A DNA stretch of 64,000 nucleotides from Kineococcus rubinsiae. GTDB lineage: Bacteria; Actinomycetota; Actinomycetes; Actinomycetales; Kineococcaceae. Shown here piece by piece: positions 33,915 through 42,803 of the stretch. The translations under genes were made by a program, and so were the position numbers. The notes under the pieces were generated by a model, which saw only the letters and a list, made by a program, of their open reading frames with translations, ran no database searches and was not told where the DNA came from. The stretch is from contig NZ_VWPY01000001.1 in assembly GCF_011839805.1 (NCBI RefSeq), positions 124,001 through 188,000 of the forward strand, given 5' to 3'. Each line of letters starts with the position of its first letter. Positions within the stretch are counted from its first letter, which is position 1.

Positions 33915-34039
33915 AGGTGACTCCCTTCGTCGTGCTCGGGTGGTGCAGGCCCTCTCGGCCCTCCCCCATCGTGCGGGCACGACGCCGCTGCGGCATCCGG
34001 AGATCACGTGACGGCGATCACCCGCGCCGGGCGCCCACG

Positions 34040-34082
34040 CGCGTCAGGGCCCCACCGCGCGTGGCGGTGGGGCCCTGACGCG
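34040..34082 (-). terminator. 19-bp stem terminator after the 48-codon acidic gene
   Basis: Perfect 19-bp arms (34040-34058 and 34064-34082) on a 5-base loop lie 12 bases beyond the small acidic gene's stop. Confidence 0.7.
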
Positions 34083-34093
34083 GCGGCGCGTCG

Positions 34094-34240
34094 TCAGTCG
34101 TTCGGCGCCGCGGCGTCCTTCCCGTCCTCGTCGGCCTGCTCCGCCTCGACGGCGAAGCCGGTGTCGTTGCCGTACCCCGGAAGCTCCGGCTCCTCGGCTG
34201 CTGCCGCCGAACCGGCCTTCTCCTCAGGTTGAGAACTCAC
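34094..34240 (-). CDS. Small acidic protein, 48 residues
   Basis: A short gene with GTG at 34240, followed by a strong terminator. It starts VSSQPEEKAGSAAAAEEP and is about one quarter Asp/Glu, with almost no hydrophobic clusters except PGYGNDTGFAVEA. Probably disordered and cytoplasmic. It resembles in composition, not clearly in sequence, the 49-residue product at 14052-14201, and both sit in stress-gene settings. I cannot name a family. The 20 bp gap to the next gene upstream suggests co-transcription. Confidence 0.6.
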   Translation of the reverse strand: MSSQPEEKAGSAAAAEEPELPGYGNDTGFAVEAEQADEDGKDAAAPND

Positions 34241-34260
34241 AGGACGCTCCTCGTCGCTCG

Positions 34261-34812
34261 TCACAGACCCAGGGGCGAGAGCAGACCCTTCTTCATCTCC
34301 GTCGGCTTCTGCTGCTCACCCTGCTGGGCACCCAGCACCAGCAGGATGCCCGTCAGAGCCGGGATCGACCACTGCAGCAGCTTCAGCTGCTTCTGGGCCG
34401 ACGCCGCCTCGGGCGAGGTGGCCGAGTTGGGGTCGACGCCGCTGGCGGCCGGCGTGGGCGACTCCTTGCCCAGTCGCGCCCCCTGGGTGCCCGAGTAGGC
34501 GGTGACGCCCATGGCGACGAGCGTCAGGGCGCCCTTGACGATGGTGTTGCCGCGGGTGCCCTTCTGCGCGGCGACGCGGCCCTTGTTGGCGGCGATCAGC
34601 GCGATGCCCCCGATGGCGTGGACGCCGATGGCGGCGGCGTTGACCGGAGCCCAGCGGGCCCAGCCGGCGTTCGCGACGGTCACGCGGTCGACCGGGTTGC
34701 TGACGGCCGCGGAGGCGCCGTTCAGGCCGACGGCGCCGAACAGCGACCCCCCGAACCAGGCGGCGAGCCCGAGGTCGTGCATGGATCGAATCACGGTCTG
34801 ACGATCGGACAC
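34261..34812 (-). CDS. Small membrane protein, 183 residues
   Basis: A four-helix membrane protein, begins TVIRSMHDLGLAAWFGGSLFGAVGLNG, with further hydrophobic stretches AAAIGVHAIGGIALIAANKG, VKGALTLVAMGVTAYSGTQG and LQWSIPALTGILLVLGAQQG. The last 60 residues are partly Gln/Ala-rich cytoplasmic. The DLGLAAWFGG motif is shared by many actinobacterial small stress membrane proteins of unknown function. GTG at 34812 follows GGAAGGGA. A GCAT-N15-GGGTAG arrangement at 34862-34886 (minus) is a moderate sigma-B candidate about 50 bases upstream. Leads the acidic 48-codon gene by 20 bp. Confidence 0.65.
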   Translation of the reverse strand: MSDRQTVIRSMHDLGLAAWFGGSLFGAVGLNGASAAVSNPVDRVTVANAGWARWAPVNAAAIGVHAIGGIALIAANKGRVAAQKGTRGNTIVKGALTLVAMGVTAYSGTQGARLGKESPTPAASGVDPNSATSPEAASAQKQLKLLQWSIPALTGILLVLGAQQGEQQKPTEMKKGLLSPLGL

Positions 34813-34904
34813 AGTCGTCCCTTCCAGTCCAGCGGTGGCCCGCAGGCCCTTCGGGACCGGACTACCCCGCGACGCCCGGGTCATGCGCCGCGGAGGCCGG
34901 GAGA

Positions 34905-35660
34905 TCAGCCGGCGTCGGTCATGGCGCCCCGGACGTAGCCGGCGACGACGTCCTCGGCCACCTCCCGCAGCTTGCGGTTGCTCTGCTGCGACATGCGGCT
35001 GAGGCGCACGAACGCCTCGTCGGGCGAGCAGCCGTGCACCGCGACGAGGATTCCCTTCGCCTGCTCGATGCCCGCGCGCGAGCGCATGGCCTCGGTGAGC
35101 TGCTCGGCGCGCCGGACCGCCTCCTCGTACGCGGCGGCGTCCAGCACCGGCACGGCCACGTGGCGCACGACCTCGGCCACCGCGGCCTCGCCCGGGTCGC
35201 CTGCGGCGTCCGCACCCGTGAGGTAGAGGACCAGCGTGCCCGTGAAGTCCCCCGCCGGCGGCAGCGCCGCGATCAGGGCCCGGCGCACGCCGTGGCGGCG
35301 GGCGACGGAGCGGAACTCGGCGCCCCCGCCCTCGGGAGCGGTGTCGCCAGGAGCGGTGTCCACGGACAGCACCCGCGGTGGGGGCGGCGCGGACGGGAGG
35401 AACCCGCGGGGGTGCTGGCGCTCGTCGAGCACGCTCGCCAGGCGCCCCGCGAACTCGACGAAGCGGACCGTGCCGCGGTGCGCGACGCTCAGGGAGGCGT
35501 CGGCCGCCGCGGGCAGGGCCGCGACCACGAGGCCGGCCACGTGCCGCAGCACCTCACCCGTGGGGCGGGTGGCGATCGAGACGGTGGAGAGGCCCGCCAC
35601 GAGGCGGGCGAGGGCCGCGTCGTCCAGACCCGCGCCGGCGGGCGGCTGCTCGCCGCTCAC
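34905..35660 (-). CDS. GAF-ANTAR domain regulator, first
   Basis: A 251-residue putative antiterminator. Residues about 25-165 form a GAF-like sensor (VSIATRPTGEVLRHVAGLVV, ADASLSVAHRGTVRFVEFAG). Residues about 190-245 are ANTAR, an RNA-binding three-helix unit (AEQLTEAMRSRAGIEQAKGI, HGCSPDEAFVRLSRMSQQSN), with the conserved Ala/Ser pattern. ANTAR proteins bind dual-hexaloop leader RNAs and prevent termination. Upstream signal unknown. GTG at 35660 overlaps no other gene. A second such gene follows directly upstream on the same strand. Confidence 0.85.
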   Translation of the reverse strand: MSGEQPPAGAGLDDAALARLVAGLSTVSIATRPTGEVLRHVAGLVVAALPAAADASLSVAHRGTVRFVEFAGRLASVLDERQHPRGFLPSAPPPPRVLSVDTAPGDTAPEGGGAEFRSVARRHGVRRALIAALPPAGDFTGTLVLYLTGADAAGDPGEAAVAEVVRHVAVPVLDAAAYEEAVRRAEQLTEAMRSRAGIEQAKGILVAVHGCSPDEAFVRLSRMSQQSNRKLREVAEDVVAGYVRGAMTDAG

Positions 35661-35921
35661 CGCGCACCCACCGGGGACGGCGTCCCTCCCGCGGACCGCT
35701 CGCGCGGGGCTGGGGACGTCACCCGGCTCGTCGTGCCTGGTCCGGTCGTCCACGTCGTGCGACCGGAGGCAGGGAACGGGGACCCGTTCACGGAACACCT
35801 CCATGGGCGGCACAGGACACCTCGATCGGGTCCTGGCACTCACTGCTCCGCGCCGGTTGCTCCACGCTGCGGGAAATCCTAGATGACGCCGGGGTCCGTC
35901 CTCACCACGGACGCGGCGCGG

Positions 35922-36656
35922 TCAGCGCCCGGGGTCGGGCAGGAACTGCTCCGAGACCAGCCGGCCCTCGATCATGTCGTCGGCCAGGTCCTCGAGCGTG
36001 CGGCCCTGGGCGAAGGCCCGGGCCCGCAGCACCGCGAGCGCGTCGGCCGAGCTCATCCGGAGCTCGAAGTTGAGCATGCCGAGCGCCACCCAGACCCGGC
36101 GCCGCCGCTGCGCCCCGGGGGCGTCGAGCCAGGACACGGCGCCGAGGTCCTCGTCCTCGTCGGGCCCCTCGGGCACCGGGGACGCGGCCAGGAGCACGTC
36201 GGACATCTCGTCGGCCAGGCGCAGGGCGCCGGCCGGGTCGAACGCCGACGCGGCCACCGGGGACAGGAAGTACAGGTCGAGGACGCCGAAGCCCGCGAAG
36301 CTGTGCCCGAGTGGGAGGCACACCTGCGACCGGTAGCCCGCGCGGCTCAGGATGTCCTGCTGCAGCACGGACCACTCGCGGGCGAGGACGTCCGCGGAGG
36401 CGACGACGACGGACTGGGTGTCGTGCGCCCGGAAGCAGGGACCGTCGCCGAGGGCGAACTGGCAGCGCTCGGCCGCCGCGGCCGCGGGGCTGCTGGCGCC
36501 GATGGGCAGGCGCAGCGAGGGACGGCTGATGATGCTGAGCCCGGCGCCGTCGACGTCGAGGACGGAGGCGCAGGCCCGGGCGAGGGAGTCGGGGAGGAGC
36601 TCGGGGGCCCGGGTGCCCGCGTCGCGGATCCAGGCCTCGGCGAAGTCCTCCAGCAC
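35922..36656 (-). CDS. GAF-ANTAR domain regulator, second
   Basis: A 244-residue GAF-ANTAR protein. Residues 5-140 give the sensor (LPDSLARACASVLDVDGAGL, ERCQFALGDGPCFRAHDTQS, the conserved cysteine FALGDGPC common in GAF-ANTAR regulators). Residues about 185-240 give ANTAR (VWVALGMLNFELRMSSADAL). It probably binds RNA and antiterminates in response to a small ligand or redox change. GTG at 36656 lies seven bases after TAGGGT (36669-36664), so a leaderless transcript is likely. The two ANTAR genes are separate units: the 261-bp gap holds nothing I can name. Confidence 0.85.
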   Translation of the reverse strand: MLEDFAEAWIRDAGTRAPELLPDSLARACASVLDVDGAGLSIISRPSLRLPIGASSPAAAAAERCQFALGDGPCFRAHDTQSVVVASADVLAREWSVLQQDILSRAGYRSQVCLPLGHSFAGFGVLDLYFLSPVAASAFDPAGALRLADEMSDVLLAASPVPEGPDEDEDLGAVSWLDAPGAQRRRRVWVALGMLNFELRMSSADALAVLRARAFAQGRTLEDLADDMIEGRLVSEQFLPDPGR

Positions 36657-36663
36657 GCAGGTG

Positions 36664-36669
36664 ACCCTA
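36664..36669 (-). promoter_or_regulatory. -10 box of the second GAF-ANTAR gene (leaderless)
   Basis: TAGGGT ends seven bases before the GTG at 36656. Confidence 0.5.
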
Positions 36670-36735
36670 CGGAGGAGCGGGCGGGAGCGCAGCACGAGGG
36701 GTGCCGACCCCGGGGAGGGACCCCGGAACGCAGAA

Positions 36736-36767
36736 CTGCCCGCCACCGCCGGAGCGGTGACGGGCAG
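36736..36767 (-). terminator. Terminator of the cold-shock gene
   Basis: A 14-bp stem with one C-A mismatch (36736-36749 with 36754-36767) lies 17 bases beyond the cold-shock stop. Confidence 0.6.
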
Positions 36768-36783
36768 TGCGAGGAACCGTGCG

Positions 36784-36987
36784 TCAGACGCGCGAAACCT
36801 GGCTCGCCTGCGGGCCCTTCTGGCCCTGCGTGACGGTGTACTCGACGCGGTCGTTCTCGTCGAGGCTGCGGTAGCCGTCGCCGACGATCTCGCTGAAGTG
36901 GACGAACACGTCCGCCGTGCCGTCAGAAGGGGCGATGAAGCCGAAGCCCTTCTCGCCGTTGAACCACTTGACGGTGCCCTGAGCCAT
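36784..36987 (-). CDS. cspA: Cold-shock protein, CspA family
   Basis: A 67-residue single-strand nucleic-acid-binding OB fold. RNP1 is KGFGFIAP and RNP2 is VFVHFSEI, with the usual [11 protein letters not shown] opening. It acts as an RNA chaperone. The ATG at 36987 follows CAGGAGGCC. A 150-base leader precedes it without a clear gene, as expected for a cold-inducible mRNA with a structured 5' end. Several paralogs usually exist, so the letter is a family label. Confidence 0.95.
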   Translation of the reverse strand: MAQGTVKWFNGEKGFGFIAPSDGTADVFVHFSEIVGDGYRSLDENDRVEYTVTQGQKGPQASQVSRV

Positions 36988-37139
36988 GAGGCCTCCTGGG
37001 GTGAAACGCTCCGTGAGGAGCTAGCCGCCGAGGGGCTGACCCGGTTGGGAAGCAAAGAAGCCCTCGTGTAGATCCCCGGGGGCGTTTGAAGCACATCGAG
37101 AACTGCGACTGAGAGGAACGCTACCACCGATCTCGGGCG
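36988..37139 (-). other. Probable long 5' leader of the cold-shock gene
   Basis: No ORF of note. It is the likely untranslated leader, including the ribosome site next to 36987. It contains local AT-richer sequence at 37050-37110 (AAGCAAAGAAGCCC), unusual here, in which the promoter may lie. Confidence 0.4.
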
Positions 37140-37209
37140 GTGGACCACCCGCCCTCGGCCGGCAGCGCCGCGGACGGCCCACCCGGCGGGGACCGGACGC
37201 CACCAGGAC

Positions 37210-37215
37210 TAGCGT
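37210..37215 (+). promoter_or_regulatory. -10 box of the CynX-like gene (leaderless)
   Basis: TAGCGT ends eight bases before the ATG at 37224. Confidence 0.45.
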
Positions 37216-37223
37216 CGCGGGCG

Positions 37224-38426
37224 ATGGACACCCCGGCCCCGCCCGCGCAGCGCACCTCGCTCCCCCTCGTCGTCCTCGGCGTCCTGCTGGTGGCCCTGGC
37301 CCTGCGCGGCCCGGTGGTCGCCGTGGCCCCGGTCGTGGGCCAGCTCTCGCAGGACCTCGGCATCGGGCTGCGCACCACCGCCCTGCTCACCAGCGTGCCG
37401 GTGCTGTGCTTCGCCCTGGCCGCGCCGCCCGCTTCGGCGCTCATCGCGCGCCTCGGCCCCGACCTCTCCCTGCTGGTCGCGGCCGTGGGCGTGCTCGCGG
37501 GCTCCCTCGTGCGCTCCAGCGGCGGGCTCTTCCCGGCCTTCGCCGGCACCGTCCTGCTGGGCCTGGCCATCACGGTCGGCAACGTCGTCGTGCCCGTCGT
37601 GATCTCGCGCGACTGCGCCGGGCGGGTGGGCCTCGTGACCGGCGCCTACACGGCCTCGTTGAACTTCGGGTCCATGACCGCGACGGCCGTCACGGCACCG
37701 CTGGCCCTCGCGGCGGGCTGGCGGGGCGCCCTGCTCCTGCCGGCCGTCTGGGTCGTGCTCACCGTGCCCGTGTGGGTCGTCGCCTCGCGCGGTCGCCTGC
37801 ACCGCGTGCCCACCGCCACCCGGCACGCGGCCGCGCGGTCCGGGGCGAGCAGCGTCTGGAAGCGCCCCGAGGCGTGGCTGCTGCTGCTCGCCTTCGCGGG
37901 CCAGGGCTTCTCGTACTACGCCGTCACCGCGTGGCTGCCCACCCTGCTCGCGGACGAGCTCGGCGTCTCGGCCGCGACCGCCGGCACCGCCGCCTCCGTC
38001 TTCCAGGTCTTCGCCATCGGCGGCGCCTTCGGGGTCCCGGCGCTCGCGGCGTGGTGGGGCCGCCTGGCGCCCGTCCTGCTGCTGGTGTGCGGGGCGTGGC
38101 TCGTGCTGCCGGTGGGGCTGCTCCTGGCCCCGCAGTGGTGGCCCGCGTGGTCGGCCGTCGGCGGCGTGGCCCAGGGCGGCGGCCTCGTCGTCGTGTTCAT
38201 CGCGGTCGTGCAGCAGAGCCGCGAGGAGGCCGACGCCCGGCGGCTGTCGGCGATGGTCCAGGGCGGCGGGTACGCCGTGGCGGCCGTCGGGCCCTACGTC
38301 GTGGGCGCGGTGCACGAGGCCACGGGCGGGTGGACCGCGCCGCTGCTCGTCGTCGCGGTCGCGCTGCTCGTCATGGCGGGGACGGGCGCGGCGGCCGTGC
38401 GGCACCGCGCCCCCGCCCCCTCCTGA
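37224..38426 (+). CDS. MFS transporter, CynX/NimT family
   Basis: A 400-residue, twelve-helix permease. It opens LPLVVLGVLLVALALRGPVV followed by AVAPVVGQLSQDLG, the CynX/NimT pattern (LR.PV..V.P....I...L). Helices run to residue 390 with a cytoplasmic loop near 200. Substrates of this family are anions such as cyanate or nitroimidazole; no specific one can be named here. The ATG at 37224 is eight bases after TAGCGT and is preferred over an in-frame upstream ATG at 37140 that would add 28 Pro/Gly-rich residues. The stop faces the permease gene at 38434 with an eight-base gap. Confidence 0.82.
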   Translation: MDTPAPPAQRTSLPLVVLGVLLVALALRGPVVAVAPVVGQLSQDLGIGLRTTALLTSVPVLCFALAAPPASALIARLGPDLSLLVAAVGVLAGSLVRSSGGLFPAFAGTVLLGLAITVGNVVVPVVISRDCAGRVGLVTGAYTASLNFGSMTATAVTAPLALAAGWRGALLLPAVWVVLTVPVWVVASRGRLHRVPTATRHAAARSGASSVWKRPEAWLLLLAFAGQGFSYYAVTAWLPTLLADELGVSAATAGTAASVFQVFAIGGAFGVPALAAWWGRLAPVLLLVCGAWLVLPVGLLLAPQWWPAWSAVGGVAQGGGLVVVFIAVVQQSREEADARRLSAMVQGGGYAVAAVGPYVVGAVHEATGGWTAPLLVVAVALLVMAGTGAAAVRHRAPAPS

Positions 38427-38433
38427 GCCCGCC

Positions 38434-39927
38434 TCAGCGGGGCGCGTCCTCCGGTTCGGCCGCCGAGGTACCGGCCAGCCCGCCCGTCATCGCGTACTCC
38501 TCCTCGGGGGAGAGGACGAGGCGGTGCCGGCCGTGCACGGCGAAGGCGAGCAGGCCGAGGGCGAAGACGACGGCGATCGCCACGATCGCCGGCCGGTAGG
38601 TGGCGTTGAAGAGGAACCCGAAGAAGACCAGCAGGGCCAGCACCCCGGCCAGGACGGCCCCGGGGACCCCGACGGGGCTGCGGTAGGGCCGCTCGGCGTC
38701 CGGGAACCGGCGCCGCAGCAGGACGAACGACACCATCTGCAGGACGTAGGCGATGACGGCGCCCCAGACGGCGATGTTCAGGACGATCGACCCGGCCGCC
38801 TCGCTGCCGCTGAACTGCACGACGAGCAGGGCCGCGAAGCCGATGACGGCGCCCGCCAGCAGCGCCGCCCAGGGCGTCTTGCGCGAGCCGGTGAGCGACA
38901 GCGCCTTGGGGTAGTAGCCGGCCCGCGAGAGCGAGTACACGTTGCGGCCGTAGGCGTACATGATCCCCTGCAGCGACGCGAGCAGGCCGATGAGGGCGAA
39001 CGCGGACAGCACCGCGGCCACGTCCCCGCCGGGCAGGACGGCGCGGAAGCCGTCGAGGAGGGGTTCGTCGGACTCCCCCAGCGCCGCGGCGCCGGTGACG
39101 GCCGGGTTCAGCACGACGACGACGGCGCCCGTGACGACGAGGGTCGCGAGGCCCCAGAGCCCGGCGCGGGGGATGTCCCGGCTCGGGGTCCGGGCCTCCT
39201 CGGCGGCCAGCGGGAGCTCCTCGATGCCGAGGAACAGCCACATGGCGAAGGGCATCGCGAGGATGACCGGCCCCAGGCCGTGCGGCAGGAAGGTGCTCGC
39301 GCCCGCGTCGGGCACGACGTCGAACAGCTTCGAGGTGTCCAGCGCGTCCGAGGTCAGCGCCAGGACGGCGAACACGGCCAGCACGAGCAGCGACAGCACC
39401 GAGACGACGAGGGCGAAGCGGAAGGACACCTCGGCGCCGACGACGTTCAGGGCCAGGAAGACGCCGTACAGGACGACCCACCACACCCACGCCGGCAGCG
39501 AGACGCCGAGCAGCTCGGAGGTGATGCCGTCGGCGTAGGAGGCGGAGAAGTAGACGACGACGGCGGTGGTCGCGACGTACTCGATGGACTCGGCGAGGCC
39601 GGTGACGAAACCGCCCCACGGCCCCATGGCCGCCCGGGCGAAGGAGTAGGCGCCCCCGGTGTGCGGCATCGCGGCGGACATCTCGCCGATGCTGCAGAGC
39701 ATCGCGACGTACATGACCGCGACGAGGACGACGGCGATGACGAACCCGCCCCAGCCCGCGGAGCTGATGCCGTAGTTCCAGCCCGAGAAGTCGCCGGAGA
39801 TGACGGCGGCGATGCCGATGCCCCACAAGCCCCAGAAACCGGCCGAGCGCACGAGGCCGCGCTTGTCGAAGTAGCCCTCCTCGGCCGAGGAGTAGGTGAC
39901 GGACGACCGGGACGGCGGGTTCTCCAC
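38434..39927 (-). CDS. Ethanolamine-type APC permease
   Basis: A 497-residue permease with twelve helices. The conserved opening is GIGIAAVISGDFSGWNYGIS then AGWGGF, which is the hallmark of EutP/Eat-type ethanolamine permeases. EELPLAAEEARTPSRDIPRA matches the TM6-7 loop. It imports ethanolamine or a related amine for carbon/nitrogen supply. No eutBC lyase genes are in the window. The GTG at 39927 has CTGTGATCT upstream and a -10 box TAGGTT near 39961. The 320-bp intergenic stretch to the next gene carries both promoters. Confidence 0.82.
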   Translation of the reverse strand: MENPPSRSSVTYSSAEEGYFDKRGLVRSAGFWGLWGIGIAAVISGDFSGWNYGISSAGWGGFVIAVVLVAVMYVAMLCSIGEMSAAMPHTGGAYSFARAAMGPWGGFVTGLAESIEYVATTAVVVYFSASYADGITSELLGVSLPAWVWWVVLYGVFLALNVVGAEVSFRFALVVSVLSLLVLAVFAVLALTSDALDTSKLFDVVPDAGASTFLPHGLGPVILAMPFAMWLFLGIEELPLAAEEARTPSRDIPRAGLWGLATLVVTGAVVVVLNPAVTGAAALGESDEPLLDGFRAVLPGGDVAAVLSAFALIGLLASLQGIMYAYGRNVYSLSRAGYYPKALSLTGSRKTPWAALLAGAVIGFAALLVVQFSGSEAAGSIVLNIAVWGAVIAYVLQMVSFVLLRRRFPDAERPYRSPVGVPGAVLAGVLALLVFFGFLFNATYRPAIVAIAVVFALGLLAFAVHGRHRLVLSPEEEYAMTGGLAGTSAAEPEDAPR

Positions 39928-40247
39928 GGGTGCTCCTCGCGCAGGGGGCTGTGATCTCGCAACCTAGGGCCCCGGAGCGCCGCGCGGCCAGGATCCGCGG
40001 GGACCGGAGGAGGCGGCCCGGGCGGGGGCCGCTCCGCCCGCGGTCGGAGCGCGCGGGAGCGGGCACGGGGCCGCCGGCGGACGACGGTCCCGACCGTGCA
40101 GCGGGCCGCAACACGCGGGAAACACCCCCGCAACAACGGGCCGAAAACAGGGTCTACGAGCGTCACGAAGGTTCACGGTGAGTGATAAGTGCAGGTGATG
40201 TCGGGCGCGGCGACCGCTCCCCCGGGATTCCGGTCTACGTTGACCCG
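39928..40247. promoter_or_regulatory. Divergent promoter region
   Basis: No real ORF. TAGGTT (minus, about 39967-39961) would serve the permease, and TACGTT (40236-40241) serves the ligase gene, ending six bases before its ATG. The piece 40120-40205 is relatively AT-rich for this genome (GGCCGAAAACAGGGTCTACG and GTGAGTGATAAGTGCAGG) and may hold regulatory sites I cannot name. Confidence 0.45.
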
Positions 40248-42803
40248 ATGGGTGCGGAACTGACACTCGGTGCGGAAGAAGAACTCCACCTCATCGACCT
40301 CGAACGGTGGCAGCTGTCCGCCCGGGCGCCCCAGGTGCTGTCCCGGCTGCCCTCGCAGTCCTACTCGGCGGAGCTGCAGCGCACGACGGTCGAGACGAAC
40401 ACCGACGTCGTGACGTCGCTGTCGGCCCTGCGGGCGGAACTCGTGCGCCTGCGCCGCGGGCTGGTCGAGGTCGCCGACCGGGAGGGGCTCGGGGTGGCCG
40501 CCGTGGGCACGGCACCGCGCTCGACGTTCACCGACTTCGAGCTCACCGCGACCGGCCGCTACGGGCGCATGCAGGAGCAGTACCGCCTGCTCGTCGACGA
40601 GCAGCTCATCTGCGGCCTGCAGGTGCACGTGGGCGTCTCCGACCGCGACCTGGCCGTCGACGTCATGCAGCGCCTCGCGCTCGACCTGCCGACCTTGCTG
40701 GCCCTGTCGGCGAGCTCCCCCTTCTGGAACGGCCACGACACCGGCTACGCCAGCATCCGCACCACCATCTGGCAGCGCTGGCCGAGCGCCGGGCCGACGG
40801 GCGCCCTGTCGTGCGCGAAGGACTACGACGAGCTGCTCGGCGACCTCATCACCTCCGGCGTCATCGCCGACGCGAAGATGGCCTACTTCGACGTCCGGCC
40901 CTCCGCGCACGCCCCGACGCTGGAGCTGCGGCTGTCCGACGCCTGCCCGATCGTCGACGACGCGGTGCTCGTCGCGGGCCTGTTCCGCGCCCTCGTGCGC
41001 GCCGCCGAGCAGGACGCCGACGCCGGCCTCCCGCTCCCCGTGGTCCCCGCCCCGCTGTACCGGGCCGGGGTCTGGCAGGCCGCCCGCGGCGGGCTGTCCG
41101 GCCACCTGCTCGACGGCACCGACCACCCGCGCCCGCGGCCCGCGGCGGAGGTCGTCCGGGCGCTGGTGGCGCGGCTGCGCCCGCAGCTGGAGGAGCTCGG
41201 TGACCTCGACGACGTCACCGAGCTCGCCGAGACCGCGCTCGCGCGCGGCAACTCCGCCGACCGCCAGCGCGCGGCCTTCGTGGAGCGCGGCGACCTCGAC
41301 GACGTCATGCGGCTCGTGGTGGCCGAGACGCACGGCGACGAGGGGGCCGCGGCCCCGGCGCCCGCCGCGCTGCGCCGCTACCGCGCCCGCGCGGGGGACG
41401 AGGCCATCGGCACCTCCTCGCTGCCCCGGGCCGCCTACCGCGACGTCGTCGAGCACGTGCGCGGGCTCGGCCGCGAGGAGCTGGCGCGGCGCGAGGCCGA
41501 GAAGGCGGTGTGGACGGCCGAGCACCACCTGGCCTTCGTCGTCGACGGGGCCGAGAAGCCGTTCGAGGTCGACCTCGTGCCCCGCATCATCAGCCGCCAC
41601 GAGTGGGCGGAGCTGCGGGCCGGTCTCGTCCAGCGCGCCCGCGCCCTGGAGCACTTCCTGCGCGACGTCTACGGCGAGCAGCGCATCGTCGCCGACGGGG
41701 TGCTGCCCCCGGACAGCGTGCGCGGCGCTCCCGGCTGGCGCGACGAGGCCACCCGGCTGCCGGCGGGGGTCGTGCGGGCCGCGGTGCAGGGCTTCGACCT
41801 GGTCCGCAACGAGTACGGCGGCTGGCGCGTGCTGGAGGACAACCTGCGCAACCCGAGCGGCGCCGCCTACGCCATCGCCACGCGCTCCCTGCTGGACGCC
41901 GTGATGCCCGACCTGCCGCGCCCGGCGGGCCTGGCGGACCCGGCCACGGCCTTCGAGCTGCTGCGCTCCACCCTGCTCGCGGGCTCCAAGCCCGGCACGC
42001 GGGCCGCGCTGCTGTCCAGCGGCGCGGGTTCGGGGGCGTGGTTCGAGCACCGGCGCCTGGCGGACGGGGCCGGGCTGCTGCTCGTGGGCGCCGACGACCT
42101 CGAGGTCGTGCGCGGCCGCGTCCTGCACCGCGGCACGTCCGACCCGGTGGGCTCGCTCTACCTGCGCCTGGACGTCGAGCTCCTCGACCTGTGCGACTCC
42201 CGCGGGCGCGCGATCGGGCGCGAGCTCTTCGACGCGGCGGCCGCGGGTGCGGTCGTGCTCGCCAACGCCCCCGGCAACGGCGTCGCGGACGACAAGGCCA
42301 TGTACCGCTCGGTGCCCGAGCTCATCGGCTACTACCTCGACGAGCGCCCGCTGCTGGAGTCGGTGCCGACCTACCGCACCAGCGACGACGGCGAGCGCCG
42401 CGCGGTGCTGGAGCGCGTCGGGGAGCTCGTGACGAAGCCCGTCGACGGCTACGGCGGCGCCGGGGTCCTCATCGGCCCCGCGGCCTCCGCGGCGCAGGTC
42501 TCCGCGCGCCGCGCGGAGATCGCGGCCCGCCCCGGGGACTGGGTGGCGCAGGAGGTGGTGCAGCTGTCGTCGGTGCCGTCGCTGGCCGACGGCCTCCTGC
42601 ACCCCCGCCACGTGGACCTGCGCGCGTTCGTCCTCGTCACGGGGACGGAGCGCGAGGACTGCCGGCTGGCGGACGTGGCGCTGACCCGGGTCGCCCCCGA
42701 GGGCAGCCTGGTCGTGAACTCCTCGCGCGGCGGCGGGGCGAAGGACACGTGGATCGTGACGGACGACGACGCAGGAGGTGCCCGTGTGCGGGCTCGCGGG
42801 TGA
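40248..42803 (+). CDS. GCS2-type carboxylate-amine ligase fused to circularly permuted ATP-grasp
   Basis: An 851-residue two-part enzyme. Residues 1-370 are a glutamate-cysteine-ligase type 2 (YbdK/GshA-like) domain: LTLGAEEELHLIDLERWQLS with the GxEEEL substrate motif, VETNTDVVTSLSALRAELVR, ICGLQVHVGVSDRDLAVDVM. Residues about 440-851 are a circularly permuted ATP-grasp: PPDSVRGAPGWRDEATRLPA, RNEYGGWRVLEDNLRNPSG, KPVDGYGGAGVLIGPAAS, EGSLVVNSSRGGGAKDTWIV. Both halves make amide bonds with ATP. The start ATG at 40248 is six bases after TACGTT. The amidotransferase gene overlaps its end by 20 bp. It should join amino acids, one being glutamate or glutamine, by inference from that partner. Confidence 0.82.
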   Translation: MGAELTLGAEEELHLIDLERWQLSARAPQVLSRLPSQSYSAELQRTTVETNTDVVTSLSALRAELVRLRRGLVEVADREGLGVAAVGTAPRSTFTDFELTATGRYGRMQEQYRLLVDEQLICGLQVHVGVSDRDLAVDVMQRLALDLPTLLALSASSPFWNGHDTGYASIRTTIWQRWPSAGPTGALSCAKDYDELLGDLITSGVIADAKMAYFDVRPSAHAPTLELRLSDACPIVDDAVLVAGLFRALVRAAEQDADAGLPLPVVPAPLYRAGVWQAARGGLSGHLLDGTDHPRPRPAAEVVRALVARLRPQLEELGDLDDVTELAETALARGNSADRQRAAFVERGDLDDVMRLVVAETHGDEGAAAPAPAALRRYRARAGDEAIGTSSLPRAAYRDVVEHVRGLGREELARREAEKAVWTAEHHLAFVVDGAEKPFEVDLVPRIISRHEWAELRAGLVQRARALEHFLRDVYGEQRIVADGVLPPDSVRGAPGWRDEATRLPAGVVRAAVQGFDLVRNEYGGWRVLEDNLRNPSGAAYAIATRSLLDAVMPDLPRPAGLADPATAFELLRSTLLAGSKPGTRAALLSSGAGSGAWFEHRRLADGAGLLLVGADDLEVVRGRVLHRGTSDPVGSLYLRLDVELLDLCDSRGRAIGRELFDAAAAGAVVLANAPGNGVADDKAMYRSVPELIGYYLDERPLLESVPTYRTSDDGERRAVLERVGELVTKPVDGYGGAGVLIGPAASAAQVSARRAEIAARPGDWVAQEVVQLSSVPSLADGLLHPRHVDLRAFVLVTGTEREDCRLADVALTRVAPEGSLVVNSSRGGGAKDTWIVTDDDAGGARVRARG

